Origin: Bacterioplanes sanyensis
Lineage (GTDB): Bacteria > Pseudomonadota > Gammaproteobacteria > Pseudomonadales > Oceanobacteraceae
Length of the DNA stretch: 64,000 bases
Direction of reading: 5' to 3'
Assembly: GCF_014652515.1 (NCBI RefSeq)
Contig: NZ_BMYY01000004.1
Coordinates: forward strand, 62,001 to 126,000
Position 1 is the first letter of the stretch; each line of letters opens with the position of its first letter. The position numbers and the translations under genes were made by a program. Below the pieces are notes generated by a model. That model was not told the DNA's origin, did no database searches, and saw only the letters and a program-made list of their open reading frames with translations. This document shows, piece after piece, positions 1-11,077 of this stretch.

Positions 1-960
1 TGCCGTACAAATAACCAGCGTATCAATAAATACACCAAGCATTTGCACATAGCCTTGTGCGGCAGGGTGATTCGGCTCGGTCGTAGCGGTAGCGGCCGCG
101 TTAGGCGCCGACCCCATGCCCGCTTCGTTTGAAAACAGACCGCGCTGAATACCATTTTTTATCGCTTCGGCCACCGCATAACCAGCCACACCACCGGCCA
201 CATTTTGCGCAGAAAATGCTTGCGAGAAAATCGCGCTAAATACAGCAGGCAGCTGATCGACGTGCATAACAACCACGACCAAAGCCACTGCTAAATACAG
301 CAGCGCCATCACCGGCACCAGAATTTCTGCCGTGCGCGCCACGGAACGCAAACCACCGAAAATTACTGGCGCGCTAATCGCGACCAAACCAACACCCACC
401 ATCCAGGTATCAATACCAAAGGCTGTATTCAATGCGCCACTGATGGTGTTTGCTTGCGCACCGTTAAACGCCAGGCCAAAGGCAATCATCAAGCAAATGG
501 CAAAAATGATGCCCAGCCAACGCTGCCCCAGGCCTTTTTCGATGTAATAAGCCGGGCCACCGCGGAACGTTTTATCGTGGTGTGAAACCTTGTAGGTTTG
601 CGCCAGTGTCGATTCAACAAAACTGGTGGCCATGCCTAAAATGGCGGTCATCCACATCCAAAAAATGGCACCTGGACCGCCGATGTACAGCGCCATCGCC
701 ACGCCGGCCATGTTGCCGGTACCGACACGCGCCGCCAAACTGGTGGTGAGTGCCTGGAACGAGGTAATGCCACCATTGGCACCACCACGGCTGTTGCGCA
801 CCAAATGAAACATATGGCCAAAAGCCCGCACCTGCACGCCGCGGCTGACCAAGGTAAAGATGGCGCCAGCGCCCAACAGTAAGAAAATCAGAACATAAGA
901 CCACAGCAGGTCGTTACCTGCATTTAAAAAGGCCTCGAAATAGCCTAACAGTGTTTCCAT
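1..960 (-). CDS. AGCS-family sodium:alanine (amino acid) symporter, 3' end outside window
   Basis: This is a membrane carrier that couples Na+ entry to uptake of alanine or glycine (AlsT/DagA, AGCS family). The 320 codons present start at an ATG (958-960) and run off the left edge, so the C-terminus is missing. The protein is strongly hydrophobic with many membrane helices. It carries conserved family stretches: GTGNMAGVA near residue 75, and NGIQRGLFSNEAGMGSAPN near residue 280. It is single-standing, with a long (about 400 bp) leader upstream. No strong Shine-Dalgarno sequence is seen. Family assignment is firm; the exact substrate is inferred. Confidence 0.9.
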   Translation of the reverse strand, partial: METLLGYFEAFLNAGNDLLWSYVLIFLLLGAGAIFTLVSRGVQVRAFGHMFHLVRNSRGGANGGITSFQALTTSLAARVGTGNMAGVAMALYIGGPGAIFWMWMTAILGMATSFVESTLAQTYKVSHHDKTFRGGPAYYIEKGLGQRWLGIIFAICLMIAFGLAFNGAQANTISGALNTAFGIDTWMVGVGLVAISAPVIFGGLRSVARTAEILVPVMALLYLAVALVVVVMHVDQLPAVFSAIFSQAFSAQNVAGGVAGYAVAEAIKNGIQRGLFSNEAGMGSAPNAAATATTEPNHPAAQGYVQMLGVFIDTLVICTA

Positions 961-1030
961 CGCTCGCTTCACTTCTCGGTTATGTGAATGTTTTTTACCA
1001 GCAGCTGAGCTGCCGGGAAGCGTCCGTTTC

Positions 1031-1072
1031 AAAAAAACCAAACACACTCACAATGCAATGGGTTTGGTTTTT
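1031..1072 (-). promoter_or_regulatory. terminator-like hairpin in the symporter leader
   Basis: Read on the minus strand, an 11-bp stem AAAAACCAAAC / GTTTGGTTTTT encloses an 18-nt loop and ends in a T-run, about 70 nt before the symporter ATG. It looks like an attenuator or intrinsic terminator inside the leader. No matching aptamer was recognised, so function is inference. Confidence 0.45.
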
Positions 1073-1322
1073 CTGAAGACCGCCACACAGACATTGCAAG
1101 CGAAATTTTTATCTCGCCGGTCATGTCCGAGTGGCAGGAAGGCGCGGATAATACCCAAAGGGATGGGTCGCGAATACCCGTAAATTCAGTGATTTAGGCG
1201 ACTTTTTATCAGACTAACGTGGCACGCAATGTGTTTTTTCGGGCCACACCTACGTAGTTTTCATCAGCAGAAAATAGCAACCCGTTTTTTTACGCACGTA
1301 GGCGTTGCAGTTTTTCTGAGGC

Positions 1323-1352
1323 AAAAAAAAGCCCCGTCAAAGACGAGGCTTC
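1323..1352 (-). terminator. intrinsic terminator after the 83-aa conserved gene
   Basis: On the minus strand, GCCTCGTC-TTT-GACGGGGC forms an 8-bp stem (one G-T pair) followed by eight Ts. It lies 22 nt after the stop of the gene at 1374-1625. Confidence 0.85.
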
Positions 1353-1373
1353 AAGAAATCAACCGCACATCGA

Positions 1374-1625
1374 TTAATGCAAATGGGTAGCCTGAGCATG
1401 CACCTCAAAATCATCACGCTCCACTTCCATACCCGACAACTCGCCGACCTTGCGCACGCCCGCTTCAATCATGGCGCGCGCCACATCCACATGATGCGCT
1501 TGCAAACTGGCTTTGGCATCATCGGAAAAATGAATACTGACCAGCGCATCGCCATCTTGCTCATCGGCACGACGCAGCGCAATGTCACCATTAGTAAGTT
1601 CGACTATCTCAAAAAAGCGTGCCAT
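1374..1625 (-). CDS. small conserved gammaproteobacterial protein of unknown function
   Basis: This encodes 83 residues beginning MARFFEIVEL. The ATG at 1625 is preferred over an in-frame upstream start because GAGAGG sits about 6 nt before it. The protein is soluble, acidic in the middle and ends in an HAQATHLH tail. There is no signal peptide or membrane segment. It resembles short conserved proteins of Pseudomonas and relatives whose function I do not know. It is followed by its own terminator and lies 78 bp downstream of the next gene on the same strand. Confidence 0.7.
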   Translation of the reverse strand: MARFFEIVELTNGDIALRRADEQDGDALVSIHFSDDAKASLQAHHVDVARAMIEAGVRKVGELSGMEVERDDFEVHAQATHLH

Positions 1626-1703
1626 ATCCGCCTCTCTACGTTGGGCGCGCGAGTTTATCACAGTCGCACCGCCTGACGCCAAGCACGCCACAACTGACAG
1701 CCG

Positions 1704-2174
1704 TCAAGACTCCTGACGATTTTCGCGCTGACGCTCAATCAGCTCAGCAAGCTGCTGATACCACTGCCAAACTTGGGAATCAGCCTGCGTCGATGACGTA
1801 GGCTGTAAAGCAATTATTTGAACTCCTGCTGGCTGCACTTGTGCAGGCTCGCGGCTGCGCAAGCTGTCGTCGGCTGCCGTGAGCAAGGCTGCCAGCCAGC
1901 TAAAGCTATCTTGCTCTAGCTTCGCCAGCTCCTGCATTTCACCGGTTTTTAATGATACGTTCGCCACTAGCTGTGCCAGTGAATCAACGCGCTGATGAAA
2001 TTGCACCAGCTCTGCCAACTCATGCAGATAACACAGATAAGCATCACGCAAATGATAAATCGCCGACTGTTCCAACGCTTCGGTCAGCGCCTTCGGCTGT
2101 GTTTCTGCCAGCTGCTCCAACAACAAGCGTACTTGATAGAGCTTGTGATTGGTCTGGCCGATCCAGTTCGACAT
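1704..2174 (-). CDS. conserved helical protein, probably DUF6586 family
   Basis: 156 residues starting MSNWIGQTNHKLYQVRLLLE. The N-terminal pattern of a short loop then 'NHKLYQVRLLLEQL' resembles the DUF6586 proteins of pseudomonads. The sequence is largely alpha-helical and rich in Gln, Leu and Glu, with no signal peptide. It begins 8 bp after the stop of the YfaZ-like gene, so the two are probably co-transcribed. Function is unknown. The family name is from memory of the pattern and should be treated as moderate. Confidence 0.65.
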   Translation of the reverse strand: MSNWIGQTNHKLYQVRLLLEQLAETQPKALTEALEQSAIYHLRDAYLCYLHELAELVQFHQRVDSLAQLVANVSLKTGEMQELAKLEQDSFSWLAALLTAADDSLRSREPAQVQPAGVQIIALQPTSSTQADSQVWQWYQQLAELIERQRENRQES

Positions 2175-2182
2175 AGCGCCTC

Positions 2183-2764
2183 CTAAAAATCGAACTTAAA
2201 GCCAAAGTGAAACCCTTCGCCCAGCTCCAGTCGATCATCGACGTCTTCGATGCGAATGCCCGTGTAGCGATAGCCAACATAGGCACGCGCGGTGGGAATG
2301 ATGGCGTACTGCAAGCGCACGTCCGAATCGATCATGTTTTCCGTTTCCGAAAACGACACCACCGGCGGCGCGTAATAGCCATAGGCAGCCACACTCACAT
2401 CAGGCTGCGCGGGAAAGCGATAACGGAAAAAGCCACCCACGCCCAGCGCCGCACCATCGTCATCATGGCCGTCATATAAATAGGCATTCATGCCCAAGCC
2501 AATGTAGAGGTTGCTGCTGTTTTGTCGCGCATCCACGGCGTGCAACCCTAAGGTCAACATATTGCCGTCATCGGCATCGTGCTGAAATGCTGCACCAATA
2601 TGTAAGCCAGAGCCCATTTGCGTCGCATCGTAGGCTAAACGCGCGGTGTGATCGGACAAACTGAGATCAAGGGAACCACCGGCCTGAGCTGCCAGCGGGC
2701 TTAAGAGCAGCAACAGCGCAGCCAAACGGCTTGAACGGGCAGGAAGAATCGAACGAAGAGTCAT
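2183..2764 (-). CDS. YfaZ-like outer membrane beta-barrel protein
   Basis: 193 residues with a clear signal peptide: MTLRSIL, then a Leu/Ala-rich core ending AAQA near residue 28. The mature part alternates hydrophobic and polar residues as in a beta-barrel and ends in Phe (GFKFDF), the usual outer-membrane assembly signal. The pattern matches the YfaZ family, whose role is not established. The start at 2764 is chosen because the signal peptide begins there; an in-frame upstream extension adds non-conserved residues. GGAG lies about 10 nt upstream. Confidence 0.75.
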   Translation of the reverse strand: MTLRSILPARSSRLAALLLLLSPLAAQAGGSLDLSLSDHTARLAYDATQMGSGLHIGAAFQHDADDGNMLTLGLHAVDARQNSSNLYIGLGMNAYLYDGHDDDGAALGVGGFFRYRFPAQPDVSVAAYGYYAPPVVSFSETENMIDSDVRLQYAIIPTARAYVGYRYTGIRIEDVDDRLELGEGFHFGFKFDF

Positions 2765-2893
2765 GAAAGGCAGGCTCCGGTTACTAATGCAATTGGCCGC
2801 ATCATAACCAGAGCCCAGCGACTTTGCCATGCAAAGCCGGGGCAACGGGCACGCCTTTGTGTCAGGAAATGCCCGTCACCTATGAGGTGAAGC

Positions 2894-4789
2894 TTACTTC
2901 ATCAGCTCCAGCAACAAAGCGTTCAGCTTGGCCACGTAGTCCGCTGGCTGTTTCAGCTGGCTGCCTTCGGCCAACTGCGCTTGCGCGTGAATGATGCGCG
3001 CCAAATCAGCGAAGCGGTCTTCGTCTTGCTCGGCGTCCAAACGCTCGATCAGCGGATGCGTTGGGTTAATTTCCAGCGCCGTTTCTGGCTCAGGTACATC
3101 CTGGCCTGCGGCTTCCAACATACGACGCAAGTGACCACCCATGTCGTATTGGCCGACCACCATGCAAGCTGGCGAGTCCGTTAAACGCGAGCTAACGCGC
3201 ACGTTTTTAACCTCGCTTTCCAGCGCTTTTTGCACACGCTCGACCAAGTCTTTATGGGTTTCTTCCAGCGCTTTTTGCTGCTCTTTTTCGCCTTCATCCG
3301 CCAGTTCGTCTAAATCCAGCTCGCCTTTGGTCACATCCTGGAAGGTTTTGCCATCGTATTCATTCAGATGGCTGACCATCCACTCATCGACGCGATCGGT
3401 GAGCAACAACACTTCAATGCCTTTGGTTTTGAAGTATTCCAAGTGCGGGCTGTTAATCAGAGCTTCGTAGCTATCGCCGGTGATAAAGTAGATTTTCTTT
3501 TGCCCTTCACGCATGCGAGCAATGTAGTCATCCAGCGACACCACTTGCTTGCCGGCGTCACCTTTGGTGCTGGCAAAGCGGAACAAGGCGGCAATCTTTT
3601 CTTTGTTGGCAAAGTCTTCTGCTGGGCCTTCTTTTAATACTTCGCCAAACTGATCCCAGAACTGCTGATATTTTTCAGCGTCGTTTTTCGCCATTTTGCC
3701 GAGCGTATCCAACACCCGCTTCACCAGCGCACTGCGCATGCTTTCAACCTGGCGATCTTGCTGCAGAATTTCGCGCGAAACGTTGAGCGACAAGTCGTTG
3801 GAATCCAGCACACCTTTGACAAAGCGCAAGTACAACGGCAGGAACTGCTCGGCATCGTCCATAATAAAGACGCGCTGCACGTACAGCTTCAGGCCGCGAT
3901 TGGCTTCGCGGTTCCACAAATCAAACGGCGCTTTTGAAGGAATATACAGCAAGCTGGTGTAGTCCAATTTGCCCTCTACCCGGTTGTGCATCCAGGTTAA
4001 TGGCTCGTTCCAGTCATGAGAAACGTGCTTGTAAAACTCCACATAGTCTTCATCGCTCAAGTCAGACTTGCTGCGCGTCCACATGGCTTGCGCCTGGTTA
4101 ACGGCTTCCGGCAGTTTTTTCTTCTCGCCTTCTTCGTCTTCGCTGTCGACTTCTTGCGGCAAATACACAGGCACCGCAATGTGATCAGAGTATTTTTTAA
4201 TCAAACTGCGCAAGCGAAAGCTATCGGCGAATTCTTTTTCTTCGTCTTTGAGCTTCAGAGTAATGCGTGTACCGCGACGCTCTTTTTCGATGTCTTCCAG
4301 GGTAAACTCACCTTCACCCTGCGACTGCCAGCGCACTGCGGCTTTGTCACCGGCGCGACGGGTTTCGACCGTGACCTCATCCGCAACGATAAAGGCCGAA
4401 TAAAAACCCACACCAAACTGACCGATCAGCTGTGAATCTTTTTGCTGATCACCGCTTAACTGGCTTAAAAACTCCGCCGTGCCCGACTTGGCAATGGTGC
4501 CCAAGTGGTTGACCACATCGTCACGGTTCATGCCGATGCCGTTGTCTTCGATCACCACAGTGCCGGCTTCGCTGTCAAAGTCGATGTGCACCGCCAAGTC
4601 GCTGTCGTTTTCGTACAGCGCATCGTTTTTTAACGCTTCAAAACGCAGCTTGTCGCAGGCATCGGAGGCATTGGAAATCAACTCGCGCAAGAAAATCTCC
4701 TTATTGGAGTACAGCGAGTGGATCATCAAATGCAGCAGTTGTTTGACTTCTGTTTTAAACCCCAGTGTTTCTTTGCTAGCCGCAGTCAT
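2894..4789 (-). CDS. htpG: molecular chaperone HtpG (Hsp90)
   Basis: 631 residues, the normal length for bacterial Hsp90, a homodimeric ATP-dependent cytosolic chaperone. The N-terminal ATPase domain shows the GHKL motifs: [10 protein letters not shown] near residue 40, DNGIGM near 85 and [11 protein letters not shown] near 125. The middle domain and C-terminal dimerisation domain follow. The ATG at 4789 is preferred over an upstream TTG because GAGGAG overlaps that TTG and is correctly spaced for the ATG. A good heat-shock promoter lies about 100 bp upstream, overlapping the 3' end of thiDE. Confidence 0.97.
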   Translation of the reverse strand: MTAASKETLGFKTEVKQLLHLMIHSLYSNKEIFLRELISNASDACDKLRFEALKNDALYENDSDLAVHIDFDSEAGTVVIEDNGIGMNRDDVVNHLGTIAKSGTAEFLSQLSGDQQKDSQLIGQFGVGFYSAFIVADEVTVETRRAGDKAAVRWQSQGEGEFTLEDIEKERRGTRITLKLKDEEKEFADSFRLRSLIKKYSDHIAVPVYLPQEVDSEDEEGEKKKLPEAVNQAQAMWTRSKSDLSDEDYVEFYKHVSHDWNEPLTWMHNRVEGKLDYTSLLYIPSKAPFDLWNREANRGLKLYVQRVFIMDDAEQFLPLYLRFVKGVLDSNDLSLNVSREILQQDRQVESMRSALVKRVLDTLGKMAKNDAEKYQQFWDQFGEVLKEGPAEDFANKEKIAALFRFASTKGDAGKQVVSLDDYIARMREGQKKIYFITGDSYEALINSPHLEYFKTKGIEVLLLTDRVDEWMVSHLNEYDGKTFQDVTKGELDLDELADEGEKEQQKALEETHKDLVERVQKALESEVKNVRVSSRLTDSPACMVVGQYDMGGHLRRMLEAAGQDVPEPETALEINPTHPLIERLDAEQDEDRFADLARIIHAQAQLAEGSQLKQPADYVAKLNALLLELMK

Positions 4790-4887
4790 GGGCGTCACTC
4801 TCCTCAATAAACTGACTTCACGAGTACTGACTCATAAACCAAAGTGCGGCGACCAACCACGGCCGCCCAATGCTTCTGCCAACAACA

Positions 4888-4913
4888 ATGGGGCCGGGCT
4901 AGTGGTTTTCAAG
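4888..4913 (-). promoter_or_regulatory. sigma-32 (RpoH)-type promoter for htpG
   Basis: On the minus strand, CCCTTGAA (-35 core CTTGAA, 4913-4908) and CCCCAT (-10, 4893-4888) are separated by exactly 14 nt. This matches the known RpoH consensus almost perfectly. The -35 box lies inside the last codons of thiDE (stop at 4899-4901) and the -10 just past it. Transcription from here would give an htpG leader of roughly 90 nt. Confidence 0.8.
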
Positions 4914-6386
4914 GGCTTGTTTTATTTGCTGATGACGCGCCGCCAGCGCTTCATCTGGCATCAAGGCGGTGACAATGGCACAGGAGTCGATGCCGTGGCG
5001 CACCACCGCACCCATGTTGGCCTCGGTAATGCCACCAATGCAGGTCAGCGGCAAGTGCGGCCGCAGCGCTTGCCACCAGTTTGCCAGGCGCTGATAGCCC
5101 AGCGGCGGGTATTTCAGCTGCTTAGATAACGGCGGATGCACTGGGCCAAAGGCAATGTAGCTGGGGCGCAGTTGCCAGGCGCGCAGCACCTCCCAATCGG
5201 TGTGCGTGCTGATGCCTAGGCGCAAGCCTGCATTGGCAATGGCGGTTAAATCGGCCGTGGCCAAGTCTTCTTGGCCAAGGTGCACACCGTAGGCGCCCAG
5301 TTCAATGGCCATGCGCCAATCGTCGTTTATGTACAAGGGCACACCGGCCGCCTTGCATAAATCAATGGCGGTTTGCATGTCCAAGCGATAGTGGCTGCTG
5401 CGTTCTTTTACGCGCCACTGCAAGGTATCAACGCCCAACGCCAATAACTGTTGCAGCCAATCCAACTGATCGACCAAGGCGTACAAACCGAGCCTTTGTG
5501 CACGCGCAAACGAAGTGCCCGGCTGACGGCCCGCCAGCACCTGCGGCCATTGATCCGCAGGCTGCTGGTGCCAATCGCTGCGCTTATGAATAAACGGTTG
5601 GTGGTAACCACTGGCGCGCGCACTGGCCTCTGTCATCACACGGCTCATGTGATGGGCCGCCAACAGCAAGGCATCGTACAAACGCTCGCCCGCGGCCAAT
5701 GCCGCTGCGATCAGCGCGCTGAAGTGACAACCACTGCCGTGCACGGCCCGCTCAATGCGCGGCTGCTGTAGAGTAAAGTGTGGCGCCGCTGCTGTTTCAG
5801 GCGGCTGCGCCTCCGGCCGCACATACACCCGGGTTTCGACCTCAGGGCTCTGGTCATCGCCGCCGGTCACCACCACGCACTGACACCCCAAGGCCAACAC
5901 CCCCTCAGCCAACTGTGTTTCATCGCCCTGCAAACCAAGCCAAGCGGCCAGGGTCTGCAGTTCGCGCGTATTGGGGGTGATTACCTGGCAACGCGCCAAC
6001 CATTGGCGCAGCTCATGAGCATCAGCGGCGGCAACTTCCAGCCCGCCGCGACTGGCCGCCAGCACCGGGTCCCAGACGATGGGCGCCGTTAAAGACTCAA
6101 GGCGTCGATTCAGCCAACCTAGCCCCTGGCGCAAGTCTGCCAGCCACCCCACCCGCACGGCGTCTGGCTCACCGTCGGTCAGCACCCCTTGCCATTGGGC
6201 ATCAAGAATGTCCTGATCGACCACCTGAACCGCCAACGCGCCGTCACTGCTTTGCGCCGTGATGGCGCTGACCACGGCGGCACAATCGAGGTCAAACAAG
6301 GGCGCAATGCGGGTGTCGGCGTGCAAACCAGCGCCACCGCTGCTGTCGCTGGCGGCGATGCTCAACAAGCGTTTTCTATGCGTCAT
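4899..6386 (-). CDS. thiDE: fused HMP/HMP-P kinase and thiamin-phosphate synthase (ThiD-ThiE)
   Basis: 495 residues joining two thiamin enzymes. Residues about 1-265 are a ThiD-type ribokinase-fold kinase that phosphorylates hydroxymethylpyrimidine (SDSSGGAGLHAD at the N-terminus, anion-hole HGSGCHFSA near 215). Residues about 290-490 are ThiE, which couples HMP-PP to thiazole phosphate (INDDWRMAIELGAYGVHLGQ, GISTH, FGPVHPPLSK and CIGGIT). The ATG overlaps the thiG stop as ATGA, with GGAG 8 nt upstream. It is the last gene of the thiamin operon. ThiD is more divergent than ThiE. Confidence 0.92.
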   Translation of the reverse strand: MTHRKRLLSIAASDSSGGAGLHADTRIAPLFDLDCAAVVSAITAQSSDGALAVQVVDQDILDAQWQGVLTDGEPDAVRVGWLADLRQGLGWLNRRLESLTAPIVWDPVLAASRGGLEVAAADAHELRQWLARCQVITPNTRELQTLAAWLGLQGDETQLAEGVLALGCQCVVVTGGDDQSPEVETRVYVRPEAQPPETAAAPHFTLQQPRIERAVHGSGCHFSALIAAALAAGERLYDALLLAAHHMSRVMTEASARASGYHQPFIHKRSDWHQQPADQWPQVLAGRQPGTSFARAQRLGLYALVDQLDWLQQLLALGVDTLQWRVKERSSHYRLDMQTAIDLCKAAGVPLYINDDWRMAIELGAYGVHLGQEDLATADLTAIANAGLRLGISTHTDWEVLRAWQLRPSYIAFGPVHPPLSKQLKYPPLGYQRLANWWQALRPHLPLTCIGGITEANMGAVVRHGIDSCAIVTALMPDEALAARHQQIKQALENH

Positions 6387-7195
6387 GCGTTGTGCTCCTG
6401 ATGCCAAAACGGCAGCCCCACCGTGGCGGTCGAAGGCGCAGCTTGCTGCTGCGCTACCATTAGACCCGCCTGCCAGGCTTGGCGGCCACCGTTAACCGCC
6501 TGGGCAAAGGCCGCCGCCATGGCAACGGGGTCTTGCGCTTTTGCCACGGCGGTATTTAACAGCACGGCATCAAAGCCCATTTCCATCGCCGCCATCGCTT
6601 GGGACGGCTTACCCAAGCCGGCATCAATCACCAGCACAGCCTCGGGTAAGCGCTCGCGCAATTGCTGCAATTGCTGTTTATTCTGCAAGCCACGCCCAGT
6701 GCCGATGGGCGCTCCCCAAGGCATCACGGCGGCACAGCCGAGCTGATGTAGCTCGCGGCACAGCACTAAATCGTCGGTACTGTAGGGCAATACCACAAAG
6801 CCATCGTTAACTAAGCGCTCCGCCGCATTTAACAACTGCAGCGGATGTGGCTGCAGATTGTAATCATCACCGATCACCTCCAGCTTGATCCAAGCGGTGC
6901 CGAACAGCTCGCGCGCCATGTGCGCCAGCATCACGGCTTCATCGGCACTGTGGCAGCCAGCGGTGTTGGGCAGTAACTGGCAACCGGTGGCGGTTAAATG
7001 CTGCTGCAAAAACGCCCAATGATCGTTGTCCGCCAGCTGCTGCGCAGTTTGGCGGCGCAAAGACACCGTCACCATGCCAGGCGTTGCCGCCTGAATCGCA
7101 TCGGCCATGATCTGTGGTGAAGGGTACAGCGAGCTGCCCAACCACAAACGGCTCGACAACCTCGTTCCGGCAATGTTTAAGCTGTCGTTATCCAC
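6383..7195 (-). CDS. thiG: thiazole synthase ThiG
   Basis: 270 residues. ThiG forms the thiazole ring from deoxyxylulose phosphate, ThiS thiocarboxylate and dehydroglycine. A TIM-barrel pattern is visible: the Schiff-base lysine region IKLEVIGDDYNLQP, the phosphate-binding PIGTGRG, and DAGLGKPSQAMAAMEMGFD. I chose the GTG at 7195, which overlaps the thiS stop (GTGGATAA), has GGGAG 9 nt upstream and gives the family N-terminus. An ATG at 7216 would overlap thiS by 29 bp and is the alternative. The early part (VTVSLRRQT) is somewhat divergent from typical VTVAVRR. Confidence 0.9.
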   Translation of the reverse strand: MDNDSLNIAGTRLSSRLWLGSSLYPSPQIMADAIQAATPGMVTVSLRRQTAQQLADNDHWAFLQQHLTATGCQLLPNTAGCHSADEAVMLAHMARELFGTAWIKLEVIGDDYNLQPHPLQLLNAAERLVNDGFVVLPYSTDDLVLCRELHQLGCAAVMPWGAPIGTGRGLQNKQQLQQLRERLPEAVLVIDAGLGKPSQAMAAMEMGFDAVLLNTAVAKAQDPVAMAAAFAQAVNGGRQAWQAGLMVAQQQAAPSTATVGLPFWHQEHNA

Positions 7196-7391
7196 CGGTA
7201 ATCGCTCCCAACACATCGACTTGATCCCCGTCACTGAGCTTGGTTGCCGGCGTTTGCGACCAAGGCACAATGGTCTGATTGAGCGCCACCACGCAGCGCC
7301 CTTGCTGAGTCTGATAGCCCAGAGCCTCTAGCAATTGCGCCAGCGTCTGCACCTCCAGCTGCTGTGACTCCCCGTTCACCGTTAACTGCAT
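7188..7391 (-). CDS. thiS: sulfur carrier protein ThiS
   Basis: 67 residues with a ubiquitin-like fold pattern. It ends in the essential Gly-Gly (AITGG), whose C-terminus is adenylated and thiocarboxylated to carry sulfur to ThiG. It overlaps the thiO stop by 10 bp and the thiG start by 8 bp, so the three are translationally coupled. The adenylating enzyme ThiF is not in the window and must be supplied elsewhere, for example by MoeB. Confidence 0.93.
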   Translation of the reverse strand: MQLTVNGESQQLEVQTLAQLLEALGYQTQQGRCVVALNQTIVPWSQTPATKLSDGDQVDVLGAITGG

Positions 7392-8473
7392 AATGCCTCC
7401 TGTGAGATCTTAAGCGGCCAACCCAGACGCTCGGCCATTTCCTCGACCAACGCCGGCGCCTGCAAATAGCCGTGGCGAAACAGGCCGTTGACCCGCACCA
7501 CCCGCCCCTGCTGTTCATAGCGGGCAATATGGTCGGCGAAGGCCGGGCGCACATTGCTCTCCAGTGACAAGATGCGTGCTTCGGCCAGCTTAGGGCTGAG
7601 GCTATAAACGGCGCTTAATAGCTCCAGCGCCGAGCGCACACTGACGGGGCTGGTATCGTCGGCTTCAATTTCCGTCGCCCCGAGCAAATAGCGAAAGTTG
7701 TTATTGGGGCTGGGTTTAGGTACCAGATACAGGCTGTAGCGAGGATGCAATAAGCGCACGGGCCGGCGCAGATGCACGTCCGCACTTTCCAGCCAACACA
7801 CTTCACCGCGCACACCGCGTGGCCGCTCGCCAACAACATCGCGCGCGCCGCTGCCACGGCAATCAAGAATGTGCTCAGCGTCGATCACTGAACTCTGCCC
7901 TGCTTGGCAAACGTCATAGCGCTCGCCGCTGCAGCGCACGTCGCTATTAAAATGAAATACCGCACCAAAATGCTCAGCCGCTTGCTGCAACAATGGCAGC
8001 AAGGTGCGGTTATCTAGGTGCTGCTCCTCTGGCAACCAGCAAGCTTCGCTAAAGCCGGCCAGCTCAGGCTCCAGTTGCGCCAGCTGCTGACGATTCAGCC
8101 ACTGTGCCTGGGGTGCCGTGATGCGATGATGCGCCAATGTGGTACGCAGCTGCGCCAGCAGTGCCTGATCCGCCGGGTGCGCTACTAGTAAGCTGCCTTC
8201 GCGCCCCAGCGCCACCGCCACGCCGGTGTCCTGCTGCAGCTGCGCCAGCAATACTGGCCACATCTGCAGCGACTGAACGCCGCGCAAGAACACCGCCTCC
8301 GCGGCTACGGCACGCTCACTGTAGGGCGCCACCATGGCAGCGGCGGTATGGGCGGCACTGGCAGGAAGGTGCCCTGCACTGCGCTCATACACCACCACCT
8401 CATGGCCGCTGCGCGCCCAACGCCAGGCCAGTAGCCGCCCCATAAGGCCGGCACCCAAAATGGCCACGTTCAT
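7382..8473 (-). CDS. thiO: FAD-dependent glycine oxidase ThiO
   Basis: 363 residues of the DAO family. It oxidises glycine to dehydroglycine for thiazole synthesis, the oxygen-dependent alternative to ThiH. The FAD-binding Rossmann motif GAGLMGRLLAWR is at residues 7-18, followed by an acidic residue at VVVYER. The C-terminal VNGLFRHGYLQAPALVEEMA matches the substrate/flavin region of the family. It starts 2 bp after the thiC stop and overlaps thiS. Its presence instead of thiH suggests aerobic thiamin synthesis. Confidence 0.9.
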   Translation of the reverse strand: MNVAILGAGLMGRLLAWRWARSGHEVVVYERSAGHLPASAAHTAAAMVAPYSERAVAAEAVFLRGVQSLQMWPVLLAQLQQDTGVAVALGREGSLLVAHPADQALLAQLRTTLAHHRITAPQAQWLNRQQLAQLEPELAGFSEACWLPEEQHLDNRTLLPLLQQAAEHFGAVFHFNSDVRCSGERYDVCQAGQSSVIDAEHILDCRGSGARDVVGERPRGVRGEVCWLESADVHLRRPVRLLHPRYSLYLVPKPSPNNNFRYLLGATEIEADDTSPVSVRSALELLSAVYSLSPKLAEARILSLESNVRPAFADHIARYEQQGRVVRVNGLFRHGYLQAPALVEEMAERLGWPLKISQEALCS

Positions 8474-8475
8474 GC

Positions 8476-10566
<2,091 letters not shown>

Positions 10567-10642
10567 CGACATCAGATTAACGTAATAAAAAATCTCTGGC
10601 TAGTGCTATTTACGGCCACTGCTCATCAAGCGATTTAACACG

Positions 10643-11077
10643 TTAGCGAGTGAGCAAAAAATGCGCCCGTGCCGTGGCAATGGGCGTTGTACGCTCAGCT
10701 TGCCAAGCATTAATGGCCACGTTCGCCACCCGGCTGCCTTGGCGCCACACCTGACACTCGGCAAAGGTGTCCTGATGACGTCCGGCGCGCAAATAATCGA
10801 GGGAAAAATCGATCATTTTCGGCATCGCTAGGGTTTCCATGGTCATCAATAAATGCAGCGATGCCGACAACTCCATAAAACCACCGATCACGCCGCCATG
10901 AATGGCGGGCAAAATCGGGTTGCCGATGTTGTCGTCGTTTTTCGGCAACTGAAATAATACGTCTTTGCCAAAGCGCTGAAACTGCAAGCCAATTAAACCT
11001 GCATAGGGAATTGCGGCCACCAACGGCTTAAAATCACCGTCAAGACGCGCCTGTTTTAACATCGCTTCAAAACTCAT
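10643..11077 (-). CDS. PaaI/YbgC-like hotdog thioesterase
   Basis: 144 residues of a single hotdog domain. The 'AIHGGVIGGFMELSASLHL' region corresponds to the catalytic HGG loop and central helix of PaaI-type acyl-CoA thioesterases, and a beta strand TMETLAMPKMIDFSLDYLRAG follows. Its ATG overlaps the stop of the preceding thioesterase as ATGA, so the pair is translated together and may act on related acyl-CoAs. Substrate is unknown. Confidence 0.82.
   Translation of the reverse strand: MSFEAMLKQARLDGDFKPLVAAIPYAGLIGLQFQRFGKDVLFQLPKNDDNIGNPILPAIHGGVIGGFMELSASLHLLMTMETLAMPKMIDFSLDYLRAGRHQDTFAECQVWRQGSRVANVAINAWQAERTTPIATARAHFLLTR

Larger units (their letters stand above)
961..1373. other. 413-bp intergenic leader of the symporter gene
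   Basis: No gene is visible here. On the minus strand it would be the symporter leader. It holds a terminator-shaped hairpin (1031-1072), a 13-base palindrome GCAGCTGAGCTGC at 1001-1013, and at its far end the intrinsic terminator of the upstream small gene. I looked for a glycine riboswitch, which is common in front of this family, and did not find its conserved core. Confidence 0.6.

Noticed and set aside
1081-1260. Glycine riboswitch ahead of the symporter
   Set aside because: The conserved core segments of the tandem glycine aptamers were not found on the minus strand.
4790-4807. TTG start for htpG
   Set aside because: The ribosome binding sequence overlaps this codon; ATG 4789 is correctly spaced and gives the family N-terminus.
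4479-5129. 216-codon open frame antisense to htpG and thiDE
   Set aside because: Shadow of two well-supported genes on the other strand, without recognisable protein features.
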